Shown: piece after piece, positions 47,601-61,300 of the stretch
Layout of the letters: each line of letters begins with the position of its first letter
How positions within the stretch are numbered: the stretch's first letter is position 1
Assembly (NCBI RefSeq): GCF_023159225.1
Contig: NC_063170.1
Span: 28,174,301 to 28,238,300, forward strand
Length of the DNA stretch: 64,000 nucleotides
Reading direction: 5' to 3'
Source of the DNA: Perognathus longimembris pacificus
Taxonomy: Eukaryota; Chordata; Mammalia; Rodentia; Heteromyidae
Program-made: the position numbers and the translations under genes
Notes under the pieces: model-generated
What the model saw: only the letters and a program-made list of their open reading frames with translations
What the model was told of the DNA's origin: nothing
The model's database searches: none

Positions 47601-50600
47601 AAAGAGTGGAATATGAAATAAAGTGCATAAAATATGATACCACTCATAAATCAAATGGCTAATATTTTTTAATTCCATAAATAATAGCACTGATTCTTAG
47701 AAGGAAACAAATTTTAACTATTGTTTTGATATTATTTCAAGATAGTGAGTAGGACCTGCTCATTGCTGCTAATGCAAACATGTTACTAAGCCATATGTTA
47801 TGAACTGGATTATATATCCCTACCCAATCCTGTGTTGAAGCTCTAGCTTCTAAGTAATGGTCTTTGGGATGTAATTGGATGAGATTATGGTGGAGACTTA
47901 ATTATGGGATGAATGATCATAAGAAGAGACATGGGTGACAGAGTTCTCTCTCTACCACATAAGAATACAGTGAAAAAGTGGCTGCCTCTAAGTCAGGAAG
48001 AAACCCAGTCAGCTGGTACCTTGGACTTCCCAGCCTGAAGATGGCAAGAAAATAATTTTCTATTATTTAAGACACATTACCTATGATATTTTGTTGTGAA
48101 AACCCAGATGATGACTAATGTACTACACAGTAGGTGATAAGAAAATGCAAGAAGGAATCATATTGCTTGATTCACACTACTCTGTAGGGGATGACAAGCT
48201 GATGAGGCAACAATGACTCACTCCTGCCCTGATTGAATCACAGCAAAACAGAGGTAGGCAAATATCTTCTGATTGACACTGTCTAGCAAATGTCCATAGC
48301 AAAGATTTCTGAGTGACGATCAGAGCTATGCTAATGATCTTGGAGCTGTCATCACTTCTTTCCTTCAGTACTCAAAAAGCAATACTACAGTTAGTAACTC
48401 TGATGCCAATGGCTTTGCCTGATCAGTGACAGTTGAGCCACAGGTGAAGTTCTGGGCATGAGAGGACAGGCTATGTCTAGATTATAATTGCTTACAGAAA
48501 TATCTTGGCAGTAGGAAAACTAGAGATGAAAAAGACTTGATAACACACATCTTTGGGTTATCTGCTACTGAAGCCTGACTGACAGACCTGCAGCAGAAAG
48601 CAGTTGATTGGAGGTCTTTACAGTAATGGGCCTGTCAAGAACCTGATCTATTTCAACATGAAAGCTGGTACACAAATCAATAATAAGACAGCAAATCAAA
48701 TCATTATCAGACTAGAATACCATTCCTCTGAGCAGGTTAATTTTGTTCACAGGAGTGCCTGATAGCAGTAAAGTTAAAGAAATTGCATTGACAGGAATAA
48801 TCCTGGAAAAGAAAAAATCCAGCAAAAACATGGTGCTACTGCTTTAAAAAGCAACAAAAGCAATGGATGATGAAACTGACTAAAAAAGACTCAAGGAACT
48901 GTGCACCAGTGGCTCATGCCTGTAATCCTAGCTACTCAAGAGGCTGAGATGTAAGGATAGTGGTTTGAAGCTGGCCCAGGTAGGAAAATCTATGATATTC
49001 TTATCTCCAATTAAGCACCAAAACAGCCGGGAGTGAAGCTGTGGCTCAAGTGTCAGAGTGCTAGCCTTGAGCACAAAAGCTCAGGGATTGAGCTGAGACT
49101 CTGAGTTTAAGCCCTAGCACCAGCACCAAAACAAAACAAAAAACTCAAAGGTAAAAATCAAGAAGTATACACAGTGCATAGGGACTTCTGTTGTACTAGA
49201 GGAAGGGTAAACAAATGCAGTCATTACATTCAAGGTTCATAATGTAAAAGCTGAACCACATAACTTGAGGATAGGAATAAGAGAGGGAATAATAGAGGAG
49301 AATGATCGAAGGGGTAACATTAATGCATTCTGCTCATAATCTGACTTATGGAATTGTTACCTCTTTGTACAACTATTTAATAATAAAATATAAAAATAAA
49401 AAAGCAAATGAGTTTATTTCTTATGTTCATTCCACCCAGTGAATGTTGTCATTTCAAGAACAGGTGGCACCAAAATCTGATCCAATCTGTACTAAAATAC
49501 TTTGGGGTCATTAACTGCTCCACTCTCCTAGAAAGTAAACAGAGACAAGTGCTACACCTTGATATATTCTATATATGATTGGACTTTCATATAAACAACA
49601 CCCTCTTAATGTGGGTCATTTCCTGACAGACATAACTTGAATCTCCTGTTATACTTAATTCCAATATCATGTGGCACAAACTAAGCATATTTGTCTCAAT
49701 TAAGCATGCTTTAATTCTTTCTAGTGAACACAAAGACAGGTTATCTTCTTTTTCTTAAATTCCCTTTTACTAGCTTCAGGTAAACCACCTAAATCTGAGT
49801 ATATCCTTTATATTAAGCAGTCGAATATTCATTGAGCATCTCCAGTGAGATAGACTACGACACAGATGGGAAAGACAAGATCTAGTCTCTATCATCAGAA
49901 AAATAAAAGGGAAAACTAAAAAGTATGTAGATACTGCCAAACAAACAAGTCATTATGATTCTGTTGAAACTGGGGGATAGTATGGATATACATAGCTTTA
50001 TTATACTAATCTTTATTCTTTTATTTGAAATTTAAAAAAGTTGATGCAGTCCCACTTATCAAGTCTTGACCTCAAGTCTTGAGGTCTTACATTAAGTGAA
50101 GTTAAATCAGGCCCAGAGAGATAAAGGACACATATTTTCCCTTATATGTGGAAGGTAAATTTAGCTTATAGCCTTCTAAGTAAATACATTGGGTGGTATG
50201 CAAGTGCATACAAATGTATTGACTGAAATATGGTAGACTCAAGGGAGAATTCAAATAGTGTAATTCCTCAGAAACACAAAAATCAAAGTTCAGTAAAATA
50301 AAACACCAGGAACTGGGTACTCAAAAGAGACTGGGTGAGGATAAGGGGAAAAGGGTAGACAATTGAAAAGAAGAGGGGAAGAATGCAGTCAAGAATCCAA
50401 GGTATATCTTACAAAATTAAGAAGAGTTCAAAAAGGAGGAGTAGGGGAAGTGGTAAGTAGGAGAAGACGAATGAAAATGTTGAAAAGGGTGACATTGCTC
50501 AAGATATATTCATAAACTGCTTTGTCAATGGTAACTCCTTTGCATAACTATTTCAAGATAATGAAATAAAGTTTTAAATATATAAAGCAGAACAGATAAA

Positions 50601-53600
50601 AGTACCAGGAGAAAGCAATACATTCATAGAAATACTGAAAAATTACCAATAGCAGCAGTTAAGCACCATGCACAACAGAAATAATGATATTGAAATCCAA
50701 TTTCTTAGAAGATATATACATCTAATTCACATCCATATACACTTAAGTTTATACCAACAAACAACAACATATATTCTTTTCAAGTATTTATTTTATAAGC
50801 TCAGATGTTATCAGACTCTTAAAATTAGGACACATTTACATGATATTAGTAATATACTTCAATAGGTTGTCAAAGGATTTTCGAGACATATGATCTCCTT
50901 TTGTCTTATATAAAACAGTGAGGCTGGAGAGGTTCAATCATTTATCCAAGATTACAGCGATAACAAGTAGCTATAAAGGACTAGACAGTTCTGTTCAATG
51001 TCAGAGCCCAGTTAAATTTCTCTATACCATACACATTTCCTCACAAAATTCTTGAATAAGAAGAGTCTAGATAAAAAATAATGATATAACAAATTAAGTA
51101 TTAGATTTTAGTAGAAAATGAGTGAATATTAAAAAATTTTTATCTGGGTATGTCTGCTGAAACCAATTTTTATTTGATAATCTTTTAAGAGCTTGCCCAT
51201 TTTATTTACAGATATTATTTACAAATATTGTGCTTAGTGCTTTACATTACACAGCATTGAAATTGCTAGTTGATTTTTGCTAGAGAGCAGTTACTTCAAT
51301 ATGTGTAACAGGAGGTGGGAGTTAAATAAACATGCTTTATTTTCAGGCAACTGGCATTTATTCTTTGTATACCAGATGCTGTCTCATGGCTTAGAGGAAA
51401 GAAGCATGTTTGGAAATACCCACCAGATACTTGGAGCACTGCTTCACATGGAAAGGCCAAGTCTGTCAAAGCACCACTTGAACAATTTTCTTTATGCACT
51501 CACCCGATGCGTATTTTCAGCATGCCGCTGAATAACTCAGGGTTATTGGAGATGATCCAGCCTATATGGATGACCAGTTCTTGCTGAATGACTGCTTCCC
51601 TCTCATCGTGGGTATTACACTTATAGTAGATGATGTTCTTAATCACTCTTGGAGACAAAGGATTTGAGATAACCTCTTCTTCGTGTCCGAAGGCACCCAG
51701 AGTTACCTGTAAGTGGCAGAATTTTATTGTAGAGATTTCCTAGCCACTAAAAGGTAAAAGAAAAAAAAATCAAGGCTCAGGATGACTGGCAGGCTGAAAC
51801 TGCTCTACACAAACTAGGGAATTAGGCTGAATAACTTGCTCCTGCTATGTATTAAAATGGTTTTGAAAGCATGACTCCCACTGGAGTTCATGGTGGTTCA
51901 TAGTCTAGTCTAAAATATAAGGTCAGGTGAGGGTCTCAGGGGAGTGAAGGTGAGTGGATAGAGACAATTATTAAGACAAAAAAATTGGAATGACTTTAAG
52001 TATTAGAAACTCTCCAGAGAATCAGAATAAACTGAATGGTTTTATTTTACTGCATAAGCTCTACAATTCAGTATTTGTGAGATATACTTTTACAGTTGCT
52101 CAGGTAGAAACTTTGACTCTTCAACAACACTGAAACTTGTTCAAATGCAGGTGCAAAGTAATATAGACCTTACTTCCCCTGACATAAAGTCAGGGATGTA
52201 TAGAGGACTAAAATTCCTGATGCATAATCTTTGACCTGTGCAAAGGAATGAATGAGGTTTCCAACAAGCCTGGGAAAGGAAATGGCACAAAGGAAAGGGG
52301 AACTCAAAGCAGAGTGTCACTGAGGAGAATCCTGTGGTCTCTCCCTCTGTTCTCTTCCTCCTTAGATTCCCAGGAGTCAATAAGCTCCTTCCTTCTCATC
52401 ACTTCCTTCCATCTCTTATGCACAGTGTAAAAGGCAGGAGACAAAACAGCACCTCATGGGTCATTTTGTGTTTTCAGAGGAGAGAGAACATGGAGAGCTT
52501 TGACTCTCTTCTGTAATGGAGTTGAAAACTAAGAATTGCTGATTAATCATACAATAGTGATATAAACCAGTTAGTGCAACTATGGTCACTTTTATTAAAA
52601 TGCCACCATGTAAAGAAGAAAACAAAGAGAAGGTATGCCATTGCCAGTGGAAGCAATGATGATCAAACCACTATATGTTTTCAAAGTGTTTGAGATGATG
52701 TGACAATCTCTTGCAGAATGATAGTATTTTTGTTTTTAGGGTGGCATATCATAAATGAGTTAATGCTCATTTTTATTTTTCTTGTAATGGGCTAAGGTTG
52801 AATCAAGGCATAGACTTCATGGACCTGGTCATGAAGCTGAGCTGAAGCTCCCCAGGCTTACCCAGCAAGCAAGTGACCTTGGAGATGTGATGGTCTGATG
52901 GGCAGTAGTCAAGACACAGCCAAAAGGCAGCCTCTGAGGCTTCTGCGCTGCAGGAGCAGGGTCTTATTATATGGACCACAAGCACCTTGCACATACTGCA
53001 CAGAGGAGACCAGGCCAATCTAAACCACCTACTTCTAGTGTGAGGTCCATTGTTTGTTTTTGCCAATTCTGGGGCTTGAGCTCAGGGCCTGAGCATTGTC
53101 CTTGGCTTCCTTTTGCTCAAGGCTAGCATTCTATCACTTGAGCCACAACACTGCTTCTGGCATTTTATGTTTATGTGGTGTTGAGGAATCGAACCCAGAG
53201 ATTCATGCGTGCAAAGCAAGCACTCTACTGCTAAGCCACATTCCCAGTCCATGAAGGACAATTTAGTGTTTATTTTCAGATATACGACAGGGACCTCACA
53301 TCAAGGAAAATAGTCTCCCATTCTTGAACTTTCTTTCACAACTGGAATGGTCCACAGGAATAACATAAGACTCTGTGGCTAGGGAAAAAGATGCTGGTAA
53401 GAAAAGAAATTTTATTACTGGCTTCCTGTTCCTTGATTTTTGGTTAAGTAAAAAGAGAATGTTCTGGAGTTGGATGGTAATAGTAATTACACAAAATGTG
53501 ATTATGCTTCACACCAATGAACTGTATGCTTACAATAGCAAAAACTGGGTGATTCATATTACTAAGTAGTAGAGAATGTAAAAGGACCTGGGTTCAAGCA

Positions 53601-55757
53601 TCTGAACCAAAACAAAAAGGTTAAAATGATAAAATTTATGTTATGCATGTTTTATAAAAAACTTTAAAATAAAAATATACTTTAACACTGTCCAAAAAGT
53701 CTACCTTTTAATAATTTGGAGAACACAGAAAAAACAACAGATATAAAAATAACTTTTTTGTAAGAGGGTTTTATTAGTATAATTATTTTCAATTGAAATT
53801 CTTCAGTAAAATAAAAATTAATCTGACATTCTAAAAGTTGTATACCAGGATAAAATAATTTTTAACTTAATTAAGAGCCCTCAAATGCGAGCAACTGGTG
53901 CTTCTATTAAAAAGGTTAAAGTATTAAACATTACTAAAGTTTTTTTATGTCTCTAGGTTAGTTGTCAGTACAACACAGTGAAAGCACATACATTCCAAAA
54001 AAGGAGAAAGCAATTGCTTTTCATTTTAATCAGAGAATGATTCAGCCAGGAAATTAGAGATTAAATGACACAAAACAAAAAATGTACAGTCACATCCCAC
54101 TCCTCAGGTCCACATGCACAGCCTCCACTTAACCCACCTTTAATAAGAACTTCTCCAAACTGGGCCCCACAGTGGCTACACAGAGATGGGTGCGGGACAA
54201 GACCTAGGCTCTGATATCTAGAGGCTCAAAGCCTATCACAAAGTGAGAAACACATGTTCACGTGGGCTGGGAACATGGCAGACTGTGAGAAGTGTTGAGT
54301 CCTGAGACCAAACATGGCTTCTATGAGAAGGAAGTTACAAAATGATCTCTGATGATGAGGAGCAGGGGAAGAGATGGCCCAGAGAGCGAAGGATCTGTTG
54401 ACTCTGGCTCTGCTTCAACACCAATGCATCCTAAAGGGTTATCAAATCTAAGGAGGGAAAATGTGTCCTTTGCTATGCACCAGCCTTTACTCTACCTATC
54501 CTAAACTGAGTACTGAGTAGGTTTCATTCCATGTCAACATCAGCATCTGAAATGATCTCACATGAACATAGGAGTTGAAAATTACAGCTTTGAGGTGCAG
54601 CATGAAAGAAGGATAGACCATTTAACAACTATGTAGCTTTAGACCTGCACATCTATTTTTATTATTTGGGGAGGGAGTCTTTTGAAGAAATGTCCAAGTC
54701 AATGTTAATCTATGAGAGGTCTGCTACTGGAGTATGGTAAATTTTAAACTGAGAGTCCTACCCAGAAATCTTTGTAACTGAGTGAGTGTCTGGGAAGCAG
54801 ATACTTACCTGTTTTCCCTGCACTAAAACATTAGTAATGGATGGGGCCAGGCTGTCGACTACTTTACTTAAAAGACTTGCTGCACGGCGTACAACCGACC
54901 TGGGGGCAAAGAACAGAGCAGGCCAGATGTTCACAAATCTAAAAGATAAAGAATGAGGTTCCTGACTGGAGAACCTTAAAGACTTACACAGCTGGATCCT
55001 TAAGTCCAAGATATTGAACCTAATATAAAAATATTTGAGACTGTAAGACTATCTAGAATTAGGAAGTGATGGCCCTGCCACAAGGCTTTGCCAAAGAGAC
55101 TAGTGGTGACATCATTCCAAAAGAAAGGGAGCTTCTTTGATTGGAATGGGGGAGGAGAGTACAGGGATGAATTAAGAGGATACTCTGATTTTTCATGATC
55201 AATTCAATTAATAAATCTATCACTGGTAGATGTGAATTGTTCCTACCACCAATTTAAATCATGATTTTTTGGTACCTACATAATGAAGTCCCTAGATTAG
55301 AAGGCTCACTAAGTATTAAATAGTAGAAAGTGCCCCAGTGAAATGCAAGGAACTCCTTCTTCTTGATAAAGCCTGAATGTTAGGGGAAGGAATTCACACT
55401 GCTATTTTTACATTCCTGGAACTCTTAGAATGTAGGAAGAACAGATTTTGAAAGAAACACAGCACATGCAATACATAAGGCATTGTTTCCCTTCAGAAGT
55501 AAGAATTCATGTGGAACATTTAGATAGAGAAAATAAAATAGATTTTAATTAGTATTAAAAATATATTTTTAGGCTGGTCACTGGTCTCTCACATCTGTAA
55601 TCCTAGCTACTCAGGAAGCTGAGATCTGAGGATTGAGATTCTCCAATTAATCACCAGAAAACTAGAAGTGGTGCTGTGGCTCAAGTGGTAGAGGGCTAGT
55701 CTTGAGCTGAAGAGCTCAGGGACACAGCCCAGGCCCACAGTTCAAGCACCACAGATG

Positions 55758-55801
<44 letters not shown>

Positions 55802-58318
55802 CACACACACACACACACACACGTTAGGATATCCATGGAAGTATGCCTCTAAAAAGAATTCCTATTTCTTGATTTTAACAAAAATGGACTAGAAGAAAAG
55901 GAAGCCAATCACTGATAAGGTTAGGGAAGCAAGCAGTTTCTACTGCTAGAAAAGTTTTCACTGCCACACTTTAACCTGTAGAGTGCAAAGCCCACACGTT
56001 CAAGCAGCTTGAGTTTCCAAATTCTGTTCATGTTACCTGTTTGCCATGTACCAGAAAAGTAGTAATGTGCGGGGCTATAGAGGAAGAAAATTTCTGGGTA
56101 AATGCAGCCCCATAGCGCACGGCCAACCTGGGGATGTCAGTGGAAAGCCATGAAAGGGAAAATAGAATGAATAAAACTTCTAGGATTTTTTTCTCTTAAA
56201 CATAACAGTCAGCATTCTAAGTATTTGCTAGTTAATGCCTCATCCAAAATACAAGTATAATACAGAAAGCAAGAACAGATTGTTTTTTAGCCAAAAATAA
56301 GACTATAGGCCATATTTGAAATATCTATTGGCTTATAAGACTTACTGTACTGAAAATTTAGGATGGAAACATGAATTATTTAGATCCTAAGATTATTATA
56401 TTATTTCTTCCAGGTAGGAAGACAGGTATAAAGACAGATGAGAAATAATTTTAAGGGATTGTTTTGTATAGTCTCCTTATTTTAGAGATTAGAAACCTGA
56501 GGTTTATTGAAAGTTAAGGAAGAAGTGGTCACTAAAAAGTAAAAATATACTCTTACTTTCAACATTTGTTAGATTCAGTTAATAAAACTGTTAGAACTAC
56601 ATGAAAATTCAGATTTTTCATTTAGGCATACCTTTTTCATTGTGAACTTAGACATACTTAACTACATTTACTTTAAAAAAAATCTCTGGGAAGAGATAAC
56701 CTCTGTAGAAGAAAGTATTTTTCAAAAAGCCACAGTAGCAGGCACCCATGGCTTATACCTGTACTCCTTGCTACTCAGGAGACTTGAGATCTGAGGATCA
56801 AGGTTTGAAGCCAGCCAGGGCTGGACAGTCCATAAGACCCTTATCACCAATTAAATCACAGAACAAGCTGGAAGCAGAGCTGTGGCTCAAGTGGTAGCCT
56901 TGAGCAAAAGAGCTTAGGCATAGTGCCCACTTCCAGAGTTCAAGCCTCAGGACCAGTTTTTAAAAAGCCACTGGGTTTCATCCAACTTTAGGAATAAACT
57001 ACCTTGTATTCTTTTCCCTTGGGAATCATGAGCATGCCATTCCAGTGAAATCTATCCAGTCTTAATCCTTAATCCTTATTGGGATCTTTATTCTCAGATA
57101 TTTTTCTTTAGTATCTTTGGATACACATGCTATGAGGGAATATAGGTATATCCTTAGAATCACAGAGCTGTAATCTCAGAATCTAAAAGAATTATAATAA
57201 ATAATCATCTTCAAGACTGGACTGTTATCTTTAGGCTAATGAATATGACAATACAAAATTATAACATAATGACAAGGACATTAATACAAACCAAAGCTTT
57301 TTGCTGCCGGCTCTTCTATAGACTCTCTCAATGTGATCAGAAACAGTACCTAGACATTGGATAATAGAGTACTGGATGAAGAAAGCTGTTAAATTAAACA
57401 TATAACATTTATTCCCCTTTAAAAATCATTCATAAATTTTTATTTTGTTCCTCTAGTGCTGCTACACCCATTCATTAATCTTCTGGACTGACATATTCTA
57501 ATATGTAGTCTAAATAATAGACCCATGTGAATGTCCCAGCACCTGTGCCTCTTTACTCTGAATTTATGATTTGATTAAGATTTCATTTATTGAAATTCAA
57601 TTATTTTCTTGGTTAGAAACATAATCTAAGCTTTTAAACAAATAAAAAGTTTATTTTAATTTACTGCAGAAAACAAAGAAACCAGAATACAGTAAAATAG
57701 TTTATTAAGTAAACATTGTAGACTAAATATAATGATGCTTTATATGCTTGACCAATGAACGTTTATTAATGCCCTTTTCTGTATGAGACTAGTAGCACTA
57801 TATGCTAGAGCTCAAAACCACACCCCTGGGCTTTATTCTCTGGCCACATTTAACACGTGGTTTGGTCTCCTCCAGTTTATAGGAAACAATATGACAAGAC
57901 AGAACATATAAAGGAAGTAAAGGTAAAGAACAATTCCTTTAACATTTCCTCTCAACTTATGTTTATAGCCTATTACATTAGATAAAACTATGTTAAAATT
58001 CTGTAGATGCTTGTGATTTTCAGTGCAGCATAGGGTTTGCAGATTTATAACTTTTAAAGTATTTAAAATATCCAAGTAAAAGATGAACATTAATTGCCAA
58101 GGTTATAAAATGGTTTAAAAGTTACTTCAGGGCTGGGGATATGGCCTAGTGGCAAGAGAGCTTGCCTCGTATACATGAGGCCCTGGGTTCGATTCCCCAG
58201 CACCACATATACAGAAAACAGCCAGAAGTGGCGCTGTGGCTCAAGTGGCAGAGTGCTAGCCTTGAGCAAAAGGAAGCCAGGGACAGTGCTCAGGGCCTGA
58301 GTCCAAGGCCCAGGACTG

Positions 58319-58357
<39 letters not shown>

Positions 58358-61300
58358 ACTTCAACATTTTCATTATAAACCACACATATACAAACTACAT
58401 ATACATAAATTATATATGTATATATCTATATACATATCTATATATGTATATGTCTATACACATACACACGCACACACAGTTTAAAAGCAATGTTAAAATA
58501 ACCATTCAGAATTCTAGGTCCTTAATAAAATGTTCAATTTTTAAACTCTTTGTTTTTATTTAGTCAAAGTTTAAATGTCAATGACTGTCTCTGGTATAAT
58601 TAAGATTTTGTTTATATTTAGCTTTAAGAATAATTAGAAACATGAGGGTTTTGTTTGAAATTTACTTAATAATACTCAAGGTTATCTCAGTATAGTAATG
58701 CAAGAACCAAATAGACTTCACCTGAGTAAACAATTATGGTTAGTTCATTACTACAACCATAACATTATTAATTTCACTAGTATTTAGAACAGTATCCCAG
58801 TCTTCAATTCTAATCAAACCAACATACATCCCTGAAGAGAACATTTCCAGATGCACCAAAAAATCTAAGTAGCTAGAAATTAAGTACTTGAAAAATATTC
58901 TGCTAATTCTATACTATAAGATGTCCAAAGTGAATCATGATGTAGAACTCAAGAATTCCATACGCGTGGACTTGAGGACTGCATCCTTAATGCAGACTGA
59001 GCAAAGACATGATTACAAAAGATTTATTTATTTTTATTAACTATCTTCAGAGAACAATTCTACTAAATGCCATTTTCCATTCCAAATGGCTGCTGTAGGA
59101 CCTAATTTTTGTAGATATAACTACTCAATATTATTCTTGAAAAATCACATTAAATAAAACTGGAAAAAGAAGCAGTCAATAAACAACTATGGAGTCACCA
59201 GAGGTTAACAGTCACAGATAGAATACAGGCTACAGCACTAATGAAACAGTAAGAGAAACAAGCATCACTGAATGGAAACCATTTAGAAGCTCATATATCA
59301 AACTGTTCATTCTATTCTAAGGTGTAAATGAACATTTTTCCATTAAAAGGGGGGGGAGGGTTAATGGAGGAGGAAATAACTTTTAATGTTTTAGTGGGTA
59401 TTTTATATACATATCTGATAAATGTTCAAGGATAGGTTCTATTGAAAATGTTCTCTCAAACATGTACTCTTACCTTCCATTGTGATGAAGTTGGGGCCTT
59501 CTCTTTTAAGCAGTATGCCCAGTAGGATGGTCTGGCTGGCCAGACAACCACAGTCCTGGAAACACAAATCAGCATGAGGAACTGGCATGAAGCAAATTTC
59601 AGATGATCCCTGGGGAGTAACTAGTCTCCAAACAATATGATTCAGAATGGAAGTTGGAGAAAGTAAAATCCATTGACACAAGCATGAGATGCTTGTTCTA
59701 AAGTTGTTAGTTAAAGATATTGAAGATAGAAGCTAGACAAGCTGGTTTCATGGGGTGGCAGGTTTTAATAATCAATTTTCTCAGGAAATAAGATAAGCAA
59801 TGGACAGAAACTGTGCTGTCTACAAGCATTAATAGTGATAATGCCATACTCTGAGACTTTGCTAAGTCATTTAACCACTACTATTTTCTTAAAAAAAAAA
59901 AAAGAAAAACACAATTTTATTATCTTGCAGTTCTGTAGTTCAAAAAAGTCTGAAATGAGTTTCACTAGACTAAAACAAAGCTGTTGGCAGCTGTACTTCC
60001 TCCTGGAGGCAGTGTCTAGGGAGAGTCATTTTTCTACAAACACCTCCTCTGTTTTCTTACTTCTTATAGCTTCTATCAGCTGATCATGTTCCTTGGCTAG
60101 TGTCTGTACCCATCCCTAAAGCTGCAATGACGAGTGGAATCTTCCTCTCACTGCTTTACTGACACTAGAGCTTCTGTATCCTTTTTCCACATATAAAGAC
60201 TATTGTGATTGCATTAGGCCTAACCAATAATCTTCCTCTTTTAGTCACCTGGTTAACAACATCAAATTCATCTGCTACAATAACTTCCCTTTACAGGGGC
60301 TGGGATTAAGGCAATGGATGTCTTTAGAAGAACATGTTGAGTGACTCCAATGTGCAGTAAAGATGAAAACAACTGGCTTATCCTAGAAGACAGACTAACA
60401 TGGCCTCATAAGGAAACTGGAGGCACACCAAAAACTTGATATGAAGTTGGGGCAAGGAGGTAGACAAGAAACAAATCAGACTTATGGAGTTTACATTGTT
60501 GAAGAACTTGTGAGGGGATTAAGTTATCACCTGAGTTATTCTCATCATTAACCACCACCACCACGACCATCGTCATGATCATCATCTCTTCCTCCTTATT
60601 TTCTTCTTCTGTGCCAGTCCTGGGGCTTGCTCTCAGAGCCTGTGCTTTTTGCTCAAGGCTAGCACTCTACCACTTGAGCAAGAGGTTCACTTGCCATTTT
60701 TTGGTGTTAATTGGAGATTAGAGTCTCATGGGTGAAAAAAAAACCAGTCTCATGGACTTTCCTGACTAGGTTGGTTTCGAACTCTGATTCTTAGATTTTG
60801 GTCTCCTAAGTAGCTACAGTGTCAAGCATGAGCCACTGGCACCTAACTATGTTCTTAATTATACTTATTTGTAAATGGGAGACCATACTGACATCAACCT
60901 ATTGTGAAGAGAAGCATGAGAGGTAGAGACATGTACAAAATACTTATCATGTTTCAGGGCATTGTGCTATGTGTTTTATGACTATTATATTGTATTCACA
61001 CGTATGTGGATCTATATACAATGGATTAATACCAAAGACTGATGATATCTGGAAGGATATGTACCTAGTTTATATGCTTAAATCTGTATGTCCACATAGG
61101 ATGCCACAGTGTTCACATTTATGCCAGATGGATTTCATATCTTTGAGTTAGTATTACATGCTACTCACACCCTTCTTTTTAAAAAAACCATGTAAATAAT
61201 CTTAAGAAAATCAGAACATTAGATTGCTAAAATATCCTCATGATTCAGTCAGAGGACTGCTTTCCTCAGTGACAGGAGAGAAAACCCAAGCCTGGGACCC

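Noticed and set aside
56037..56127. Exon E as a dead copy of exon F
   Set aside because: It keeps an open frame, both splice sites and the known alternative PHKB peptide, so it is a functional alternative exon.
58162..58563. 133-codon ORF on the plus strand
   Set aside because: It is the IDL-Geo SINE read through its poly(A) tail. The same peptide appears in other copies (14855, 21000s).
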